Positions 10,405 to 21,320 of a stretch of 64,000 bases of DNA are shown here, piece after piece. The position numbers and the translations under genes were made by a program. Origin of the DNA: Plantago major (taxonomy: Eukaryota; Streptophyta; Magnoliopsida; Lamiales; Plantaginaceae); NCBI GenBank assembly GCA_026545765.1, contig CM048841.1, positions 65,671,354-65,735,353 of the forward strand, read 5' to 3'. Below the pieces are notes generated by a model that saw nothing but the letters and a program-made list of their open reading frames with translations, did no database searches and was not told the origin of the DNA. Positions within the stretch are counted from its first letter, which is position 1, and each line of letters opens with the position of its first letter.

Positions 10405-11815
10405 TGATGTGAAAATGAAATGTGCGATATGGCATACTTTTAGACCCTCGTTTTTTGCCTTAGATTCAATATTTGTATCATATTATGGTCAATTACCAAC
10501 TTCTTGTGTATTTCATAGGTCATGATCGTGGTTTTGAGGATTAGCATGATTTCAGGCACCAAAACGCCATAATTGTGCGAAATCGAGAAAAGTAAGGAAG
10601 CATGACAATTCTACTTTGAGCTAGAGAAGTCCGATGAGGTTGTTCTACCTACCGTTTCGAAGATCTCGAAAAAATATGAAATGCTGAAGAAGGACACTTT
10701 TAAAGATAACAAGGTTACGAGGCTCGAAATCGAAGAATGAATAAAACCTGTATATATAACCCGGAAGAAATCGACCAGGATGCACTGTTTTGGCTGTATA
10801 CGGAGTTCTAGAAGTTCGATTCAGGCTCATGACCTATCAATGGAAAGCTTATTGAAAATTCTAAAACTTTGTAGCCTATCACATTCCAAGAAAACGAAGT
10901 TTAGAGGTCCAGAATCAGCCCGGAAGATGAAACGGCTAACACTTGGGCCATGCAAGCTTTTTCCGATCCGTCAGACCTCAGCCCGCCTTTTAACCTTTAT
11001 TGCAGGTCAAGGATTTCCAGAACCTTCATCTTACAGTATAAATAATACACTTGGTTCTCAGAATCCATCATCTCCTGTGAAAAACTCTGGTCGCCAGGCC
11101 ACCAGTCCTCGGGGATGTGAAACCCCAAAAGCAGCTCTCTTGAGAGAGAAATAGTCCTCGGGAAAGTGAATCCCAAACCCTACCGCAGCACTAGGATCGA
11201 CATCTATAGCCAGAAGAATCGAAGAAAAGCTTCAGAAGATGAAAACCCTAGAAACTGCACGAAGACATCAAAGACTAAGCTTTTCTTTTCCTTTTCTTCT
11301 TTTCTGATTTCAAGTTCTTCTTCTAAGGAGGATTTCGATTTCTTCTTTTTCTGTTCTAGGAGTTTTTGATTTCAGTATATTGTAGAATAGTATGAGTAGC
11401 TAACTTTCTTTTGTAAAGGTGAACCGCCGAAACTTTGTTGTGCTACTTCTTTATATGCCGGGTTATATAAATGGAATAGTTCTTAGACGTAAATCATGAT
11501 TATACACATCTATACATCCTTCGTGGTGTGTTGTTCTACTGAGTGATACAATAGTTTCATTGAACTGAGTAGGGGTACTCGTGCCTCCTGCGCCATAATA
11601 TTATGCCCTGCTGTCGTTAAAGGTAATCACGTAGGATATTAACTAGGAAGTTGGGAGTAGCATAGTAAAAGGGAGGTCGGGGATCCTTTACACCTTCACC
11701 ATCTTCGTTTTCATTACTAGATTAGGGTTTAATTGTGATTCAATCTTCTGTTTACTTTAATCTGTTTGATGTCTGCACGCGTAATCAAATCGTTATTTGT
11801 TTGTTCCTATGCTAT
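10405..11815 (+). mobile_element. 3' LTR of the gag-only element, 3'-truncated
   Basis: It begins TGATGTGAAAATG and matches the 5' LTR throughout, with an extra 450 bp at 10,798-11,257. It has a TATAAATA motif at about 11,036 followed by a leader with splice-like sequence. It stops after ...CCTATGCTA at 11,815, short of the TGCACATCA terminus. Confidence 0.85.
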
Positions 11816-12491
11816 TAACATTATTGTGAACTTCCGATCTTCCGTGCTTAATGCGTATGTATCAACACATGCATTACGTATACATAATCATAAATCATGT
11901 GAGTAGAAGTAATGAGAAGGATAGAGTTGAAGAATCGTACCTTGAATTGCCGAAGAACTTGAATTCTTGAGAGAAAAACTAAATATAATGCATATGCTAG
12001 AGTGCAATGCTTTTGTGCTTGTGAATTTGTGAGTTTAGAGAAGGTAGTGATGCATTTAAATAGGTTTAGAGTGCTGCCAATTGAAGGAAATTCGTGCAAA
12101 AGCATTCCAAATACAAGAAACATGAAAAAGAAAATTTCCAAAAACTAAATAAGGCAAAAATCTCGTATAACCTGGGCTTATCATTCGACGATCATTGCAG
12201 ATGCTTAATAACCGCCGATCGCAGTCAAGGTTCTTTCCGGCTCCCTCGCTTGTTCGAAATTTTTTTCTCGTCTTCTTGTTTTTTCATTTTTAATTTTGTT
12301 AACTTGAAAAAGGAACATTCTAAGAAATAGAAAATTAATGCAAAAGACCTATTTGTGCGAAAAATTTTGAAAACGTGAAGTGTATGCAAATTACGTGAAA
12401 TGCAATAAATGAAAATACTTACAAACCATTGGGTTGCCTCCCAACAAGCGCTCGTTTATAGTCGTTAGCCCGACTATTCTTCGGTCTTTGG
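11816..12491 (-). mobile_element. Noncoding 3' internal region with leader-like sequence
   Basis: On the minus strand, after the integrase stop, come the conserved GGGAGGCAACCC motif (about 12,430-12,450) and then a TATTTAAATG motif (about 12,055-12,065). A polypyrimidine and A-rich leader follows, ending in a GT donor (CAAG/GTACG) near 11,940. This looks like an internal promoter plus first exon for the third ORF, by analogy with 7,800-7,925 in the + element. That reading is inference. No protein is encoded here. Confidence 0.45.
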
Positions 12492-13848
12492 CTAGTCCAA
12501 CCTATACGTCTTCATCTGGCTGGCATGTTGTTGATCTCTCGAGATGTAGGGTTTAACTCTGTGCCTGTTCACCTTGAAAATTGCTCTAGATTTGAAGTCT
12601 AGCAACTGGATTGTTCCGTACGGATATATCTTGAGGACTTTGGACGGTCCTTTCCATTTGCTTCTCAACTTTCCCGAAAACCACTTCAGATGTGAGTCGT
12701 AAAGCAAAACTTCATGCCCTTCTTCGATTTACTTTTGCCTGATGTTCTTATCATGGTAAGACTATGTCTTCTCCTTATATATCTTCGAGTTGATGTAGGC
12801 ATGATTCCGGATGTCAGTCAGTTAGTTGAGATCCATCAATCTCTTATTCCCGGTTGCATCCAAATCGCAATTTAGAGTCTTGACGGCCCACCACGCCATG
12901 TGTTCTACTTCAAAAGGTAGATGGCATGTCTTCTCGTATACAATCCTGTATGGACTTGCTCCCAGCACTATTTTATATGCTGTTTTGTATGCCCATAGAG
13001 CGTTCGGCAAGGCATGTGACCAATCTTTCCTGCTCGGCTTCACCACTCTCCAATATTGCCTTAATCTGTCTGTTGCTCACAGCCACTTGCCCAAATGTTT
13101 GCGGATGATATGGTGTTGCTATTCTGTGCCTAATGTGAAACTTGCGCATACATTCCGCGAACAGCTTGTTGTAGAAATGCGTACCTCCATCGCTGATGAT
13201 TGTCTTCGGTGTCCCATATCTGCCAAATATGTTCTCCTTGAGAAACTTCATCACTACCAGTGCGTCGTTTGTTCTTGTGGTTGTTACCTCCACCCACTTC
13301 ATGACGTAATCGACTATAACCATTATGTACTCGTTCCCGTCTAACTTTGAAAATAGTCCCATAAAGTCTATTCCCCAGACATCGAAGATCTCTGCCACCA
13401 GGTTGGTAGTCATAGACATCTCGTCCCTCATGGTTATGCTCCCTATCCTCTGGCACCAGTCACAATTCTTGCAGAAAGTTATTGCATCTTTATAGATCGA
13501 CTCCCAGTAGAATCCCAATTGAAGGACTTGGTGGGCGGTACTTCAAGGTCCATAATGCCCTCCACACTTGAATTCGTGACAGTGTCTTAGTATGTTCTCT
13601 TGCTCATGCTCCGGGACGCATCTTCTATAAACCATATCTCCTCCTTCCTTGAACAAATGTGGTGGATACCAGATAAAACCCTTGCTCTTTGTTATTAGAG
13701 CAATTTTCTCTGCTAGTGTCCAGTCCTTCTTCAACACTCCACTTATGAGAAAGTTCACAATATCTGCATACCACGGCTCCTTCTCAACACTGAAAACTTG
13801 TTCCCCAGGAAAATCATCATCAATTTCTTCTCCCTCATTAGGTGCGGT
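12492..13848 (-). pseudogene. Integrase of the Athila-like element
   Basis: The frames contain, in order: the H-H-C-C zinc-binding domain (HCHEFKCGGHYG ... CKNCDWCQ); the catalytic core with first Asp in WGIDFMGLF and second Asp in IISDGGTHF; and the C-terminal segment LWAYKTAYK ... LPFEVEHMAWWA, then GKLRSKWKGP. The normal PQTSGQAEVSN motif holding the catalytic Glu here reads PQTFGQVAVSN, so the Glu is replaced by Ala. A frameshift near 13,050 and a stop between 12,822 and 12,707 also break it. The protein would integrate cDNA in the nucleus if intact; this copy should be dead. The upstream part fuses in frame to RNase H once the Tat element at 13,849-21,320 is removed. Confidence 0.9.
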
Positions 13849-14734
13849 TGTTGATACGGACATGTGTTCAATCCGTTAAGGGCGCCATAGAGCATGTCCT
13901 AGAGCGCATAGAGGCTGAAATAGCCAATTCAGTACTAGTCCGACCTTCAAATGGTCCGACCTAAGGAAAACCATTCCAGGTCAACTAGTACTTACAAGTC
14001 AACACACCTCCTCAGCTAAGTCCGACCAAGCTAGGTGTACGACTTCCAAACCTGACAAAAGGTCACATGGTCCTTCCAAGTACCACAAACTGTCAGTCCT
14101 AGGATGACAAATGGACCGGACGAGAGAATCTCGGACGCCACCATCGCAATAAGACCAAACGTACATAACAGAACTACTGAGATACTTCCGTGGAACCCTA
14201 GGCTCAGACGCCTTGAGTTACCTAAGGGAAGATCCACCAAACAGAAGGATCTGTCTGAAGGAGTTGCACGGACCCAACGTGCGGAACAGTACTCTCAGAG
14301 CGAGAGGTCCAAACTACCCTCCCAGGCCCAGTAATTAGTACTGGATTACTGTTCACTATTGGGCCATGGGCCAAAGGTAGCATTGGTGTCCAAATCTGAA
14401 GCTTACACTTGGCACCATCTTATGAGTTATTTCATAAGACATGGTCTCTATAAATATAGCACAAGGTCCAAGACCTTAAGAGAGGTAACAATTCCACTAT
14501 AACCTTCCTCATAACTATTACATTGAGAGCTACCAACTATCTCTTGAGTAAATTCTCTTACCGGATTGACATAAGCAATCCGGGTAACCCTTTCTAACCT
14601 CCCCCCCCCCCCCACTAGTCCTTTCAGGTACTCCAGCTCGGACAGGTACTGCTCCGGACTACAAGTTGGAGGCGGATCTTAGACTAGGTTACTTGTAATA
14701 GTTTAGTTAGTGTTCGAGGTGTCACCCCTCAACA
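13849..14734 (+). mobile_element. 5' LTR of the Tat-like element
   Basis: It matches the 3' LTR (20,442-21,320) nearly base for base; differences are scattered substitutions, a five-base indel near 14,420 and variation in a poly-C tract (14,601-14,613). A TATAAATA motif lies near 14,452. Confidence 0.95.
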
Positions 14735-14737
14735 TTT

Positions 14738-14754
14738 TGGCGCCGTATGTGGGA
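14738..14754 (+). other. Primer binding site of the Tat-like element
   Basis: TGGCGCCGTATGTGGGA follows the LTR end by three bases, the form typical of plant gypsy elements whose PBS begins TGGCGCCG. Confidence 0.8.
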
Positions 14755-14789
14755 AACTTTATGACAAGTCTCTTACGCTCTCCAAAGTG

Positions 14790-15113
14790 ATGGCAAGACA
14801 AAGAAAATTAGCAAGGACTACAACTACTGCGATTAGGACTCCAGCTCCAAAGCTCCGAAGTAGGCCTCCTGTTGGGAGAGCGCAAGTGGCCAGGAGCTCC
14901 TCAATGATCCAAGAGGAGTGTCCGAGCAATAGCCATACCGCCAGTGTCTCCTCGGAGGATGAAAGAGTTTCTGACCTACCAGTGAGAATCCAAGAGATCG
15001 GAGCTAGATCCAAGGCATGGCAGGACATGTTCCTCCGTCAGGAACACATGGTCCCCCACAAGGAAGGAACTTCACTCCTCCAAATGGCCAGATCATTTGT
15101 TCAAATGAGTTAG
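14790..15113 (+). pseudogene. Gag N-terminal fragment
   Basis: An ATG at 14,790, 36 bases after the primer site, opens about 107 codons ending at TAG 15,111. The product is basic and Pro/Arg-rich at first, then polar, as the leading part of Tat Gag proteins often is. No capsid core or zinc knuckle follows; the rest of gag-pol appears deleted before the minisatellite. Identification rests mainly on position. Confidence 0.4.
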
Positions 15114-15313
15114 GGATGAATGAGAACCAGTTTGACCTCTTGCTCACTTCTATCTGAGGTTGCTTTGGATCGAACAATTTCCAACCTAATCCATCATTGG
15201 CATCTCCAAGGCAACTAGATCCAACTCAATCTAGGAACAAACATCACCTTGGAAAAATACCAAGGATTGAGGATCTTAGGGCGCTAATGTAAGGACAACG
15301 ACATCACAAGGAG

Positions 15314-15710
15314 GTGAGGTTTGGACCACGTCCTCGGAAGCTGGTTCAAACCACTCTCGGAGCTGGTCCAAACCGCTCTCTCGAAGCTGGTCCAAACCAC
15401 ACTCTCGGAGCAGTTTCTCACCGCTCTCTCAGAGCTGGTCCAGACCACTCTCGGGGCTGGTTCTTACTGCTCTCTCGAAGCTGGTCCAAACCGCACTCTC
15501 GGAGCAGGTTCTCACGGCTCTCTCGAAGCTAGTCCAAACCGCACTCTCGGAGCAGGTTCTCACCGCTCTCTCGGAGCTGGTCCAGACCACTCTCGGAGCT
15601 GGTTCTCACCGCTCTCTCGGAGCTGGTCCAGACCACTCTTAGAGCTGGTTCTTACTGCTCACTCGGAGCTGATCCAAACTGCTCTCTCGGAGCAGATTCT
15701 CACCATGACC
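15314..15710 (+). repeat. GC-rich minisatellite, about 28-30 bp unit
   Basis: Some 13-14 degenerate units of the type CTCTCGGAGCTGGTCCAAAC follow each other, with regular alternation between a GGTCCA and a GGTTCT variant. Open frames through it are repeat artefacts. Tat-lineage elements often carry tandem repeats in their untranslated regions. Confidence 0.9.
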
Positions 15711-15740
15711 TTGGACATGGTTCTCACCTCGTCCTCGTAG

Positions 15741-17701
15741 TGTATCTGCCATAAGGACCGTCTCCAATGCCAAAGTGGATAGGACAAGTCTCCTACCGCT
15801 GAAAAGCAACTAAAACATGTTCACTACCACCAAGTGGCTAGGACAAGCTAAAACGAGGTCAACCTCAAAAACTTGATGCTAGGAAGTGCTTTCAAAGGTT
15901 GTGGTTCATTTATTTCGAATCCCGATCTCCAACCTCATTGAATTCTCTTACAATGGAGTACCGGAATAATGCTCTACATTTTCCGATGAAGGAGTAAGTA
16001 CCCTAACTTACCCTGAAATTATCATCTACCATTCATTCATTCATTCATTCATTCATTCATGCATTCATTCATTCATCACGCACGCACACATCATTTATCA
16101 ATGCTTCTTTTACTATAAAAGCGTGCATGAATCGTCAATGATATGTTCCCGATTAATAAGGGGGTCCGACACCCACGAAATTATATAAGCCCAACCGTCT
16201 CGGCATAAGTACTTCAATATAAGCCCGACCGTCTCGGCATAACACGGACTCTCGTCCGATCGGATGTCCTCCTTAGGACCATCCCAAAAAACTAGTTGTC
16301 ATAAAAGATAACACCCCATCCCTCTTGTGGTTGGATAAGTTATCCTCTCACACGGACTCTTGACCATTTGGACGTCCTCTCTCAGACCATCCAAAAACAC
16401 ATGTTGCTTTGGAGATCACAAGCCATCGCTCTTACTGATAGATAAGTTGTCCAAAGACATCATATGTGAATGCCGACAATTTTTGCGGACATCATGTCCA
16501 AAGCTTCAAGCAAAGATAGATAAGAAGGTGTTTACAAACAAACAAGCTTCAAGCTATCTCACTCTTTTCTAGTATGAAATGAAAGAGATGGAATTGAAAC
16601 CTTGTGTTAGATTCTATACATATCCAAACAAACTGATAGGTTCCGACAAGCAACGACAACATCACTCTGGAAGAGTAAAAAGCTATGCTAGAAGTGAAAG
16701 AGTTAACGTGACTCCGGACCGGCAATAGCAAGCTCAGGGCAGCTTCAAACTCTGACAGCTATAAGCACCTCGGACCGCCAAACTTCGGACTTCAATGGCA
16801 TAGAAAAGCTCCGAACAGCACCAGCTCCGAGCTCAATGGTCCAGAAAGCTTCGAGCTTGACATACAGAAGAGCTCCGAATAAAAAGAGCTTGAGCAGAAT
16901 GGCGGATCTGGAGCAACAATCCAGATTAAGAAATTGGTCGGACCCAAAATTCAGTCTAAAGAAGCAAATGTGAGATCCGAACCGGTGGACTGAGAAAGGA
17001 TCTCGAAGCCGAACAAACCACAACGTCACTAATCTGGACGGGCTCCGAATAAAAAGAGCTTGGGCCAGATAGCGTTCGATCACGTGGGTTTACTCATTCT
17101 GGATCACACTAAGCCCATGGATAAACACTTTACAAATCACAGAAAAGATTGTCCGAGTAAATCCCTCAACAGATAAATTTAAACAGTGATTGTTGGTCCA
17201 GTCCGAGCAACCACAAATCGGTAATTTATCTTTACCAATCTATGAAAGACTGCTCGGAATCTCACACTCATGAGTAGATGCAACAGACGTATCCGATGCA
17301 TCCGAACTCCTATCAGCTCTAATCACTCATCATTGGTCTACACTTATCAAGAGAAGCAAGCAATGCTACTTCGGATTTGTCCATACGTCCAAGATAAGAT
17401 AAGTTCATGACTCATCATTACTGGATTGTACGAATTATTGCGATATTTGACTTGCTACTATGGATGTCTATCCTATGGTTTGAAGACAAGTCCGAGTAGC
17501 CAACAGCTGGATAATTCAGGCAAAATTATCAAGTAAAGATAAAGGGAACAAGACAGAATTATCTTAAACATAACAGATAATTGTACGGAAAAATATGTTA
17601 CAACGACAAGAATATTATCGATTACTTGCAACGCGTTCCGTGCATTAGAAGATCAGAATTCGGTGGGCACAGAAATTTCTACGAGACATACCCCGGACTT
17701 C
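15741..17701 (+). mobile_element. Noncoding interior of the Tat-like element
   Basis: It contains an (ATTC)n microsatellite at 16,031-16,077 and a diverged tandem pair of about 110 bp (16,242-16,450). A 22-bp phrase, of the form GCTCCGAATAAAAAGAGCTT, is repeated near 16,870 and 17,041. I see no gene. Confidence 0.6.
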
Positions 17702-19847
17702 TCATTGTGAAGGGGGCTGGCTCGGGCCGGCTTCACTAGTTCCAGGCGGATTGGTGGAGGACGGGTTGGAATTCGAGGCGCCCGTGCGTGACTCGGCAAT
17801 AGCGTCAAAGGAAGCATTGATGTTCTCGAACAGGTTAAAGTCCGCGTTGTGGCCAACGATCCGAGAAGGCATGGAGTACCAGTTCTTCAGGTAGTTCATG
17901 TTGTCATGGAAAGGCATGAAGCATACCTTTCCTATGGCCTCCGGGACACACTTAGGAAGGAACGGTCCGCCATTGTTGATCTCAATCTCACCTTCCCCAG
18001 TGACCACCTCCGTGAACTCACACGCCGCTAACCGCTCATCCGGGACGATTTCCACGGGGATTTCAGCTCCGCTGGCGTCCGCGGATGGATCCAATCCTTC
18101 CGCCTTCCAGTCAAAGTTTGGAGGCAACAACCCCTTTACCTGCAACTGGCCGATAGCGGATGAGAACCCGTCCAGACGAAGAGCGTCAACCTTGTCCGCC
18201 ATAAAGAACTTGAAAGAGTCCGACTTCATAAAGTCTTTGACAGCTCCAAGTTGGGCAAATTGGAGATCTTCAAGGAGCGCGTCCTTGGACTCCAGAAAAG
18301 CCTTCATTAATGTATCAATGAAGTTCTCCTGCCATTCTACGTCCGACTTGGCCGACTCCCAACTAGCTTTAAGCTTGGCAATGAGAGCTTCCTTCTTTTT
18401 CAGTTGAGCCTCCGCCCGCTTTGCCTTCTCCGCCTCATCTGCCGATGTAGCCAATGCCTTATGAAGATCCTCCTCAATGGTGGCCCGCTCACTGGCCTTC
18501 CACTGCATGGCCTTGATCATGCATCCTAGCTACAAGAAGCCCGCATAGTTAGAAGTATTTCTAACATAAAAGCTGAAAGCAACTAAAGGAAAACGTGCGG
18601 GGATCACTTACACTTTGATGCAGCTCATGGATCTCTCCGACCCGTTCAACCTCAGGGAGTCCGCGACTCCGCTCATACTCCGCGTCGAGAGCCGCTTTGT
18701 CGGACAATGGAAGAATGGCGGAAAGAAGTTGCCTCTTTGATGCAGGGGAAGCATTCGAGGTTGCGCCCCTCTTCCTCCCCGAGGCAATAGCATCCCACAA
18801 TCAACACATCACCAGGCCCAGACGTCCTCGGAGCACCCGCGGCTGGTGGCCTTGACGCAGTAGTGCTACGGGTTGCAGGACCTTTACCCTTGTCGGGAAC
18901 CTCCAGAGTATGAGGATCCTCATCTGCCTTCTTTCGTCGCTCCTCCTCAACAGCAAAGAGGGCCGCATTCTTTGGGTCAGCCATGGAAGACCCGCGGACG
19001 TGGTGATTATCTTGGCCCTTTGGCCAGTGGCGAGCTCAATGGCTTGTTGCTCCCTCTGCTGCTTCTTCTTTTCACGGAGGGTCGACATGATGTAATCAAA
19101 CCAATGAGCTACAAAACAAAATAAAAGTGTCAGATACGGATGCATAAAGGGAGAATAATAGGAATCTCGGAAACGAAAATTCAAGGCAGGGCATTCAAAA
19201 GAAAAGAAAGCACAAATCCTAAGTTAAAGATCCTTACTGAAATCTGTCTTTCCCCCAACTTCCACGGCATCTGTCAGTCCACACAAGTAGGGCAGCAGCT
19301 GACAAATCAATCCGTGGAACGGATACGTGGGTGGATCGTTTTTCTTGTGGATCTCCGCCACCCACGGAGCCACATTCTTCGGAAGTGGGTGCCAATCTGG
19401 GATACTCTCCCTCATAAACTTTTTGGGCAGCCCCCACTGCTCTCGCCTCCTTGCGAACTCCCCTGGCTTCAAAGCTATCCGCACAAAAATATATTTACTC
19501 CACCATTTGGAGCCGAGCGAGGAGATGGAGTCGGAAATAAAATTATAAACTTTTCTATTTACAAAGGTATAGAAAAGGGGGTTCCCCGGACTGAAAGTAA
19601 CATTGAAGAGCTGCCGGAAGTTCTCAAAGTTCACCGGCTGCCCCTTCTTTTTACAAAAGATGACAAAACAGATAAGGTTACGCAAGGATTTTTGGATAAC
19701 CTGGCTCGGACCAATCCCGATGTGATTCAGGATTTGCTTCACCTCGTGCGCAATAGGGATCCTCCACCCGCAAGCGAATGTCGCCCCATGCACGCACATA
19801 TATCCGGCTGGCGGATTGTAAAATGCGTGCCCGGGCTCAGGGACCAT
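17702..19847 (-). pseudogene. Antisense extra ORF (aORF), gypsy-type 'putative transposase' protein
   Basis: On the strand opposite to the element, three exons can be read: 19,847-19,238, 19,108-18,612 and 18,529-17,702, with donors GTAAGG and GTAAGT and acceptors TTTTGTAG and TTCTTGTAG. Exon 1 encodes a globular domain (CGWRIPIAHEVKQILNHIG ... QLFNV) like the N-terminal domain annotated in plants as putative gypsy-type transposase (PF04195). Exon 2 is Lys/Pro-rich and needs frame changes near 18,990 and 18,800, so the copy is probably broken. Exon 3 is 272 codons open, starting with a coiled coil (AEKAKRAEAQLKKKEALIAKL) and ending in a Ser/Pro tail. Function of these aORF proteins is unknown. 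Intact splice signals suggest spliced antisense expression in active relatives. Confidence 0.65.
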
Positions 19848-20427
19848 TATCTCCACAGTATCGGGAATCTCCCACTTCGCCTACACTCCGGGATATCCAC
19901 CAACTTCACTTTGGACGGACAAGTAGGGAGCAGCCCGTCTGTGTTGAGCTCTCCGTATTTGTCCGCTATCACAATGGCACATCACTTGAGTCTAAATCCC
20001 AACCGTTGATCTTTTCAATCCAAGGGTCGCATCGCTTCACCCGGGATCTTTCCCGTAGGCTGGACAGGCAACTTATTGGGCCTTTTTGAATTACTGTTCA
20101 TCAGCCCAGGTGGGCCATTCCACATATTTGGCCCAACGGATTGCTTCCTTTACACTCTTCCACTGAGGGCTTCTTCAGATCCTAACCGTACTCAGATCTA
20201 TATATCTTGGATACAAATACCTTTTCCATCTACAGTCCGAGCTATTACATAACTCGGATTGTAGAAGGAAAGGGGGGGGGGGGGGGAGATATATTGAATT
20301 CCTAAGAACGGACGACGGATCCCACAAAAAAGGATTTTTTCCTTTTCAGTTAACGATTCGGACACGCTCCACAACACAATTGTTCCTTTTCATAGTTACC
20401 AACTATCTTCTACTAAGATACTTGGAA

Positions 20428-20441
20428 ACTAGGGGGACATG
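20428..20441 (+). other. Polypurine tract before the 3' LTR
   Basis: AACTAGGGGGACAT-type purine-rich sequence directly precedes the 3' LTR start at 20,442, fitting the plus-strand primer position. A 14-base G run lies further upstream (20,273-20,287). Confidence 0.6.
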
Positions 20442-21320
20442 TGTTGATACGGACATGTGTCCAATCCGATAAGGGCGCCATAGAGCGTGTCCTAGAGCGC
20501 ATCAAGGCTGAAATAGCGAATTCAGTACTAGTCGGACCTTCAAATGGTCCGACCTAAGGGAAACCATTCCAGGTCAACTAGTAATTACAAGTCAACACAC
20601 CTCCTCAGCTAAGTCCGACTAAGCTAGGTGTACGACTTTCGAACCTGACAAAAGGTCACATGGTCCTTCCAAGTACCACAAACTGTCAGTCTTAGGATGC
20701 CAAACGGACCGGACGAGAGAATCTCGGACGCCACCATCGCAATAAGACCAAACGTACATAACAGAACCACTGAGATACTTCAGTGGAACCCTAGGCTCGG
20801 ACGCCTTGAGTTACCTAAGGGCAGATCCACCAAGCAGAAGGATCTGTCCGAAGGAGTTGCACGGACCCAACGTGCGGAACAGTACTCTCATAGGAAAAGG
20901 TCCAAACTACCCTCCCAGGCCCAATAATTAGTACTGAATTACTGTTCACTATTGGGCCATGGGCCAAAGGTAGCATTGGTGTCCAAATCTGAAGCTTACA
21001 CTTGGCACCATGAGTCATTTCATAAGACATGGTCTCTATAAATATAGCACAAGGTCCAAGACCTTAAGAGAGGTAACAATTCCACTATAACCTTCCTCAT
21101 AACTATTACATTGAGAGCTACCAACTCTCTCTTGAGTAAAGTCTCTTACCGGATTGACATAAGCAATCCGGGTAACCCTTTCTAACCCCCCCCCCCCCAC
21201 TTAGTCCTTTCAGGTACTCCAGCTCGGACAGGTACTGCTCCGGACTACAAGTTGGAGGCGGATCTTAGACTAGGTTACTTGTAATAGTTTAGTTAGTGTT
21301 CGAGGTGTCACCCCTCAACA
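20442..21320 (+). mobile_element. 3' LTR of the Tat-like element
   Basis: Termini are TGTTGATACGG and CCCCTCAACA. It matches 13,849-14,734 with few differences, which indicates a fairly young insertion compared with the surrounding Athila-like DNA. Confidence 0.95.

Larger units (their letters stand above)
3943..11815 (+). mobile_element. Non-autonomous Athila-like LTR element with gag only
   Basis: The element has a 5' LTR (3,943-5,044), a tRNA-Asp-type primer site, gag-like coding sequence (5,390-7,464), about 2.9 kb of noncoding internal DNA and a 3' LTR from 10,405. That 3' LTR is truncated at 11,815, about 200 bp before its expected end. No reverse transcriptase, RNase H or integrase motif occurs between the LTRs in any frame. 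It resembles the TR-GAG class of plant non-autonomous elements, which depend on a partner for pol; the minus-strand element at 11,816-33,869 has matching LTR termini. It probably inserted into the 3' region of that minus-strand element. The right target duplication cannot be seen because the LTR end is missing. Confidence 0.75.
13849..21320 (+). mobile_element. Tat/Retand-like LTR retrotransposon lacking gag-pol
   Basis: Two LTRs of 886 and 879 bp flank 5.7 kb. LTR termini are TGTTGA...TCAACA. Flanking pentamers are GCGGT (13,844-13,848) and GTGGT (21,321-21,325), a target duplication with one difference. Deleting the element rejoins host RNase H and integrase in frame. The interior holds a Gag N-terminal fragment, a minisatellite, long noncoding DNA and an antisense spliced ORF. 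Antisense extra ORFs near the 3' LTR are known from the Tat lineage (Grande, Retand). No pol motif remains, so it is non-autonomous. Confidence 0.9.

Noticed and set aside
15314..15740. Repeat protein or CRISPR-like array
   Set aside because: Units are contiguous with no spacers, lie in a plant retrotransposon, and frames vary with each unit.
19140..20009. Open + strand frame of about 290 codons
   Set aside because: It lies opposite the antisense aORF exon, whose sequence shows domain-like composition; the + frame has no recognisable motif.
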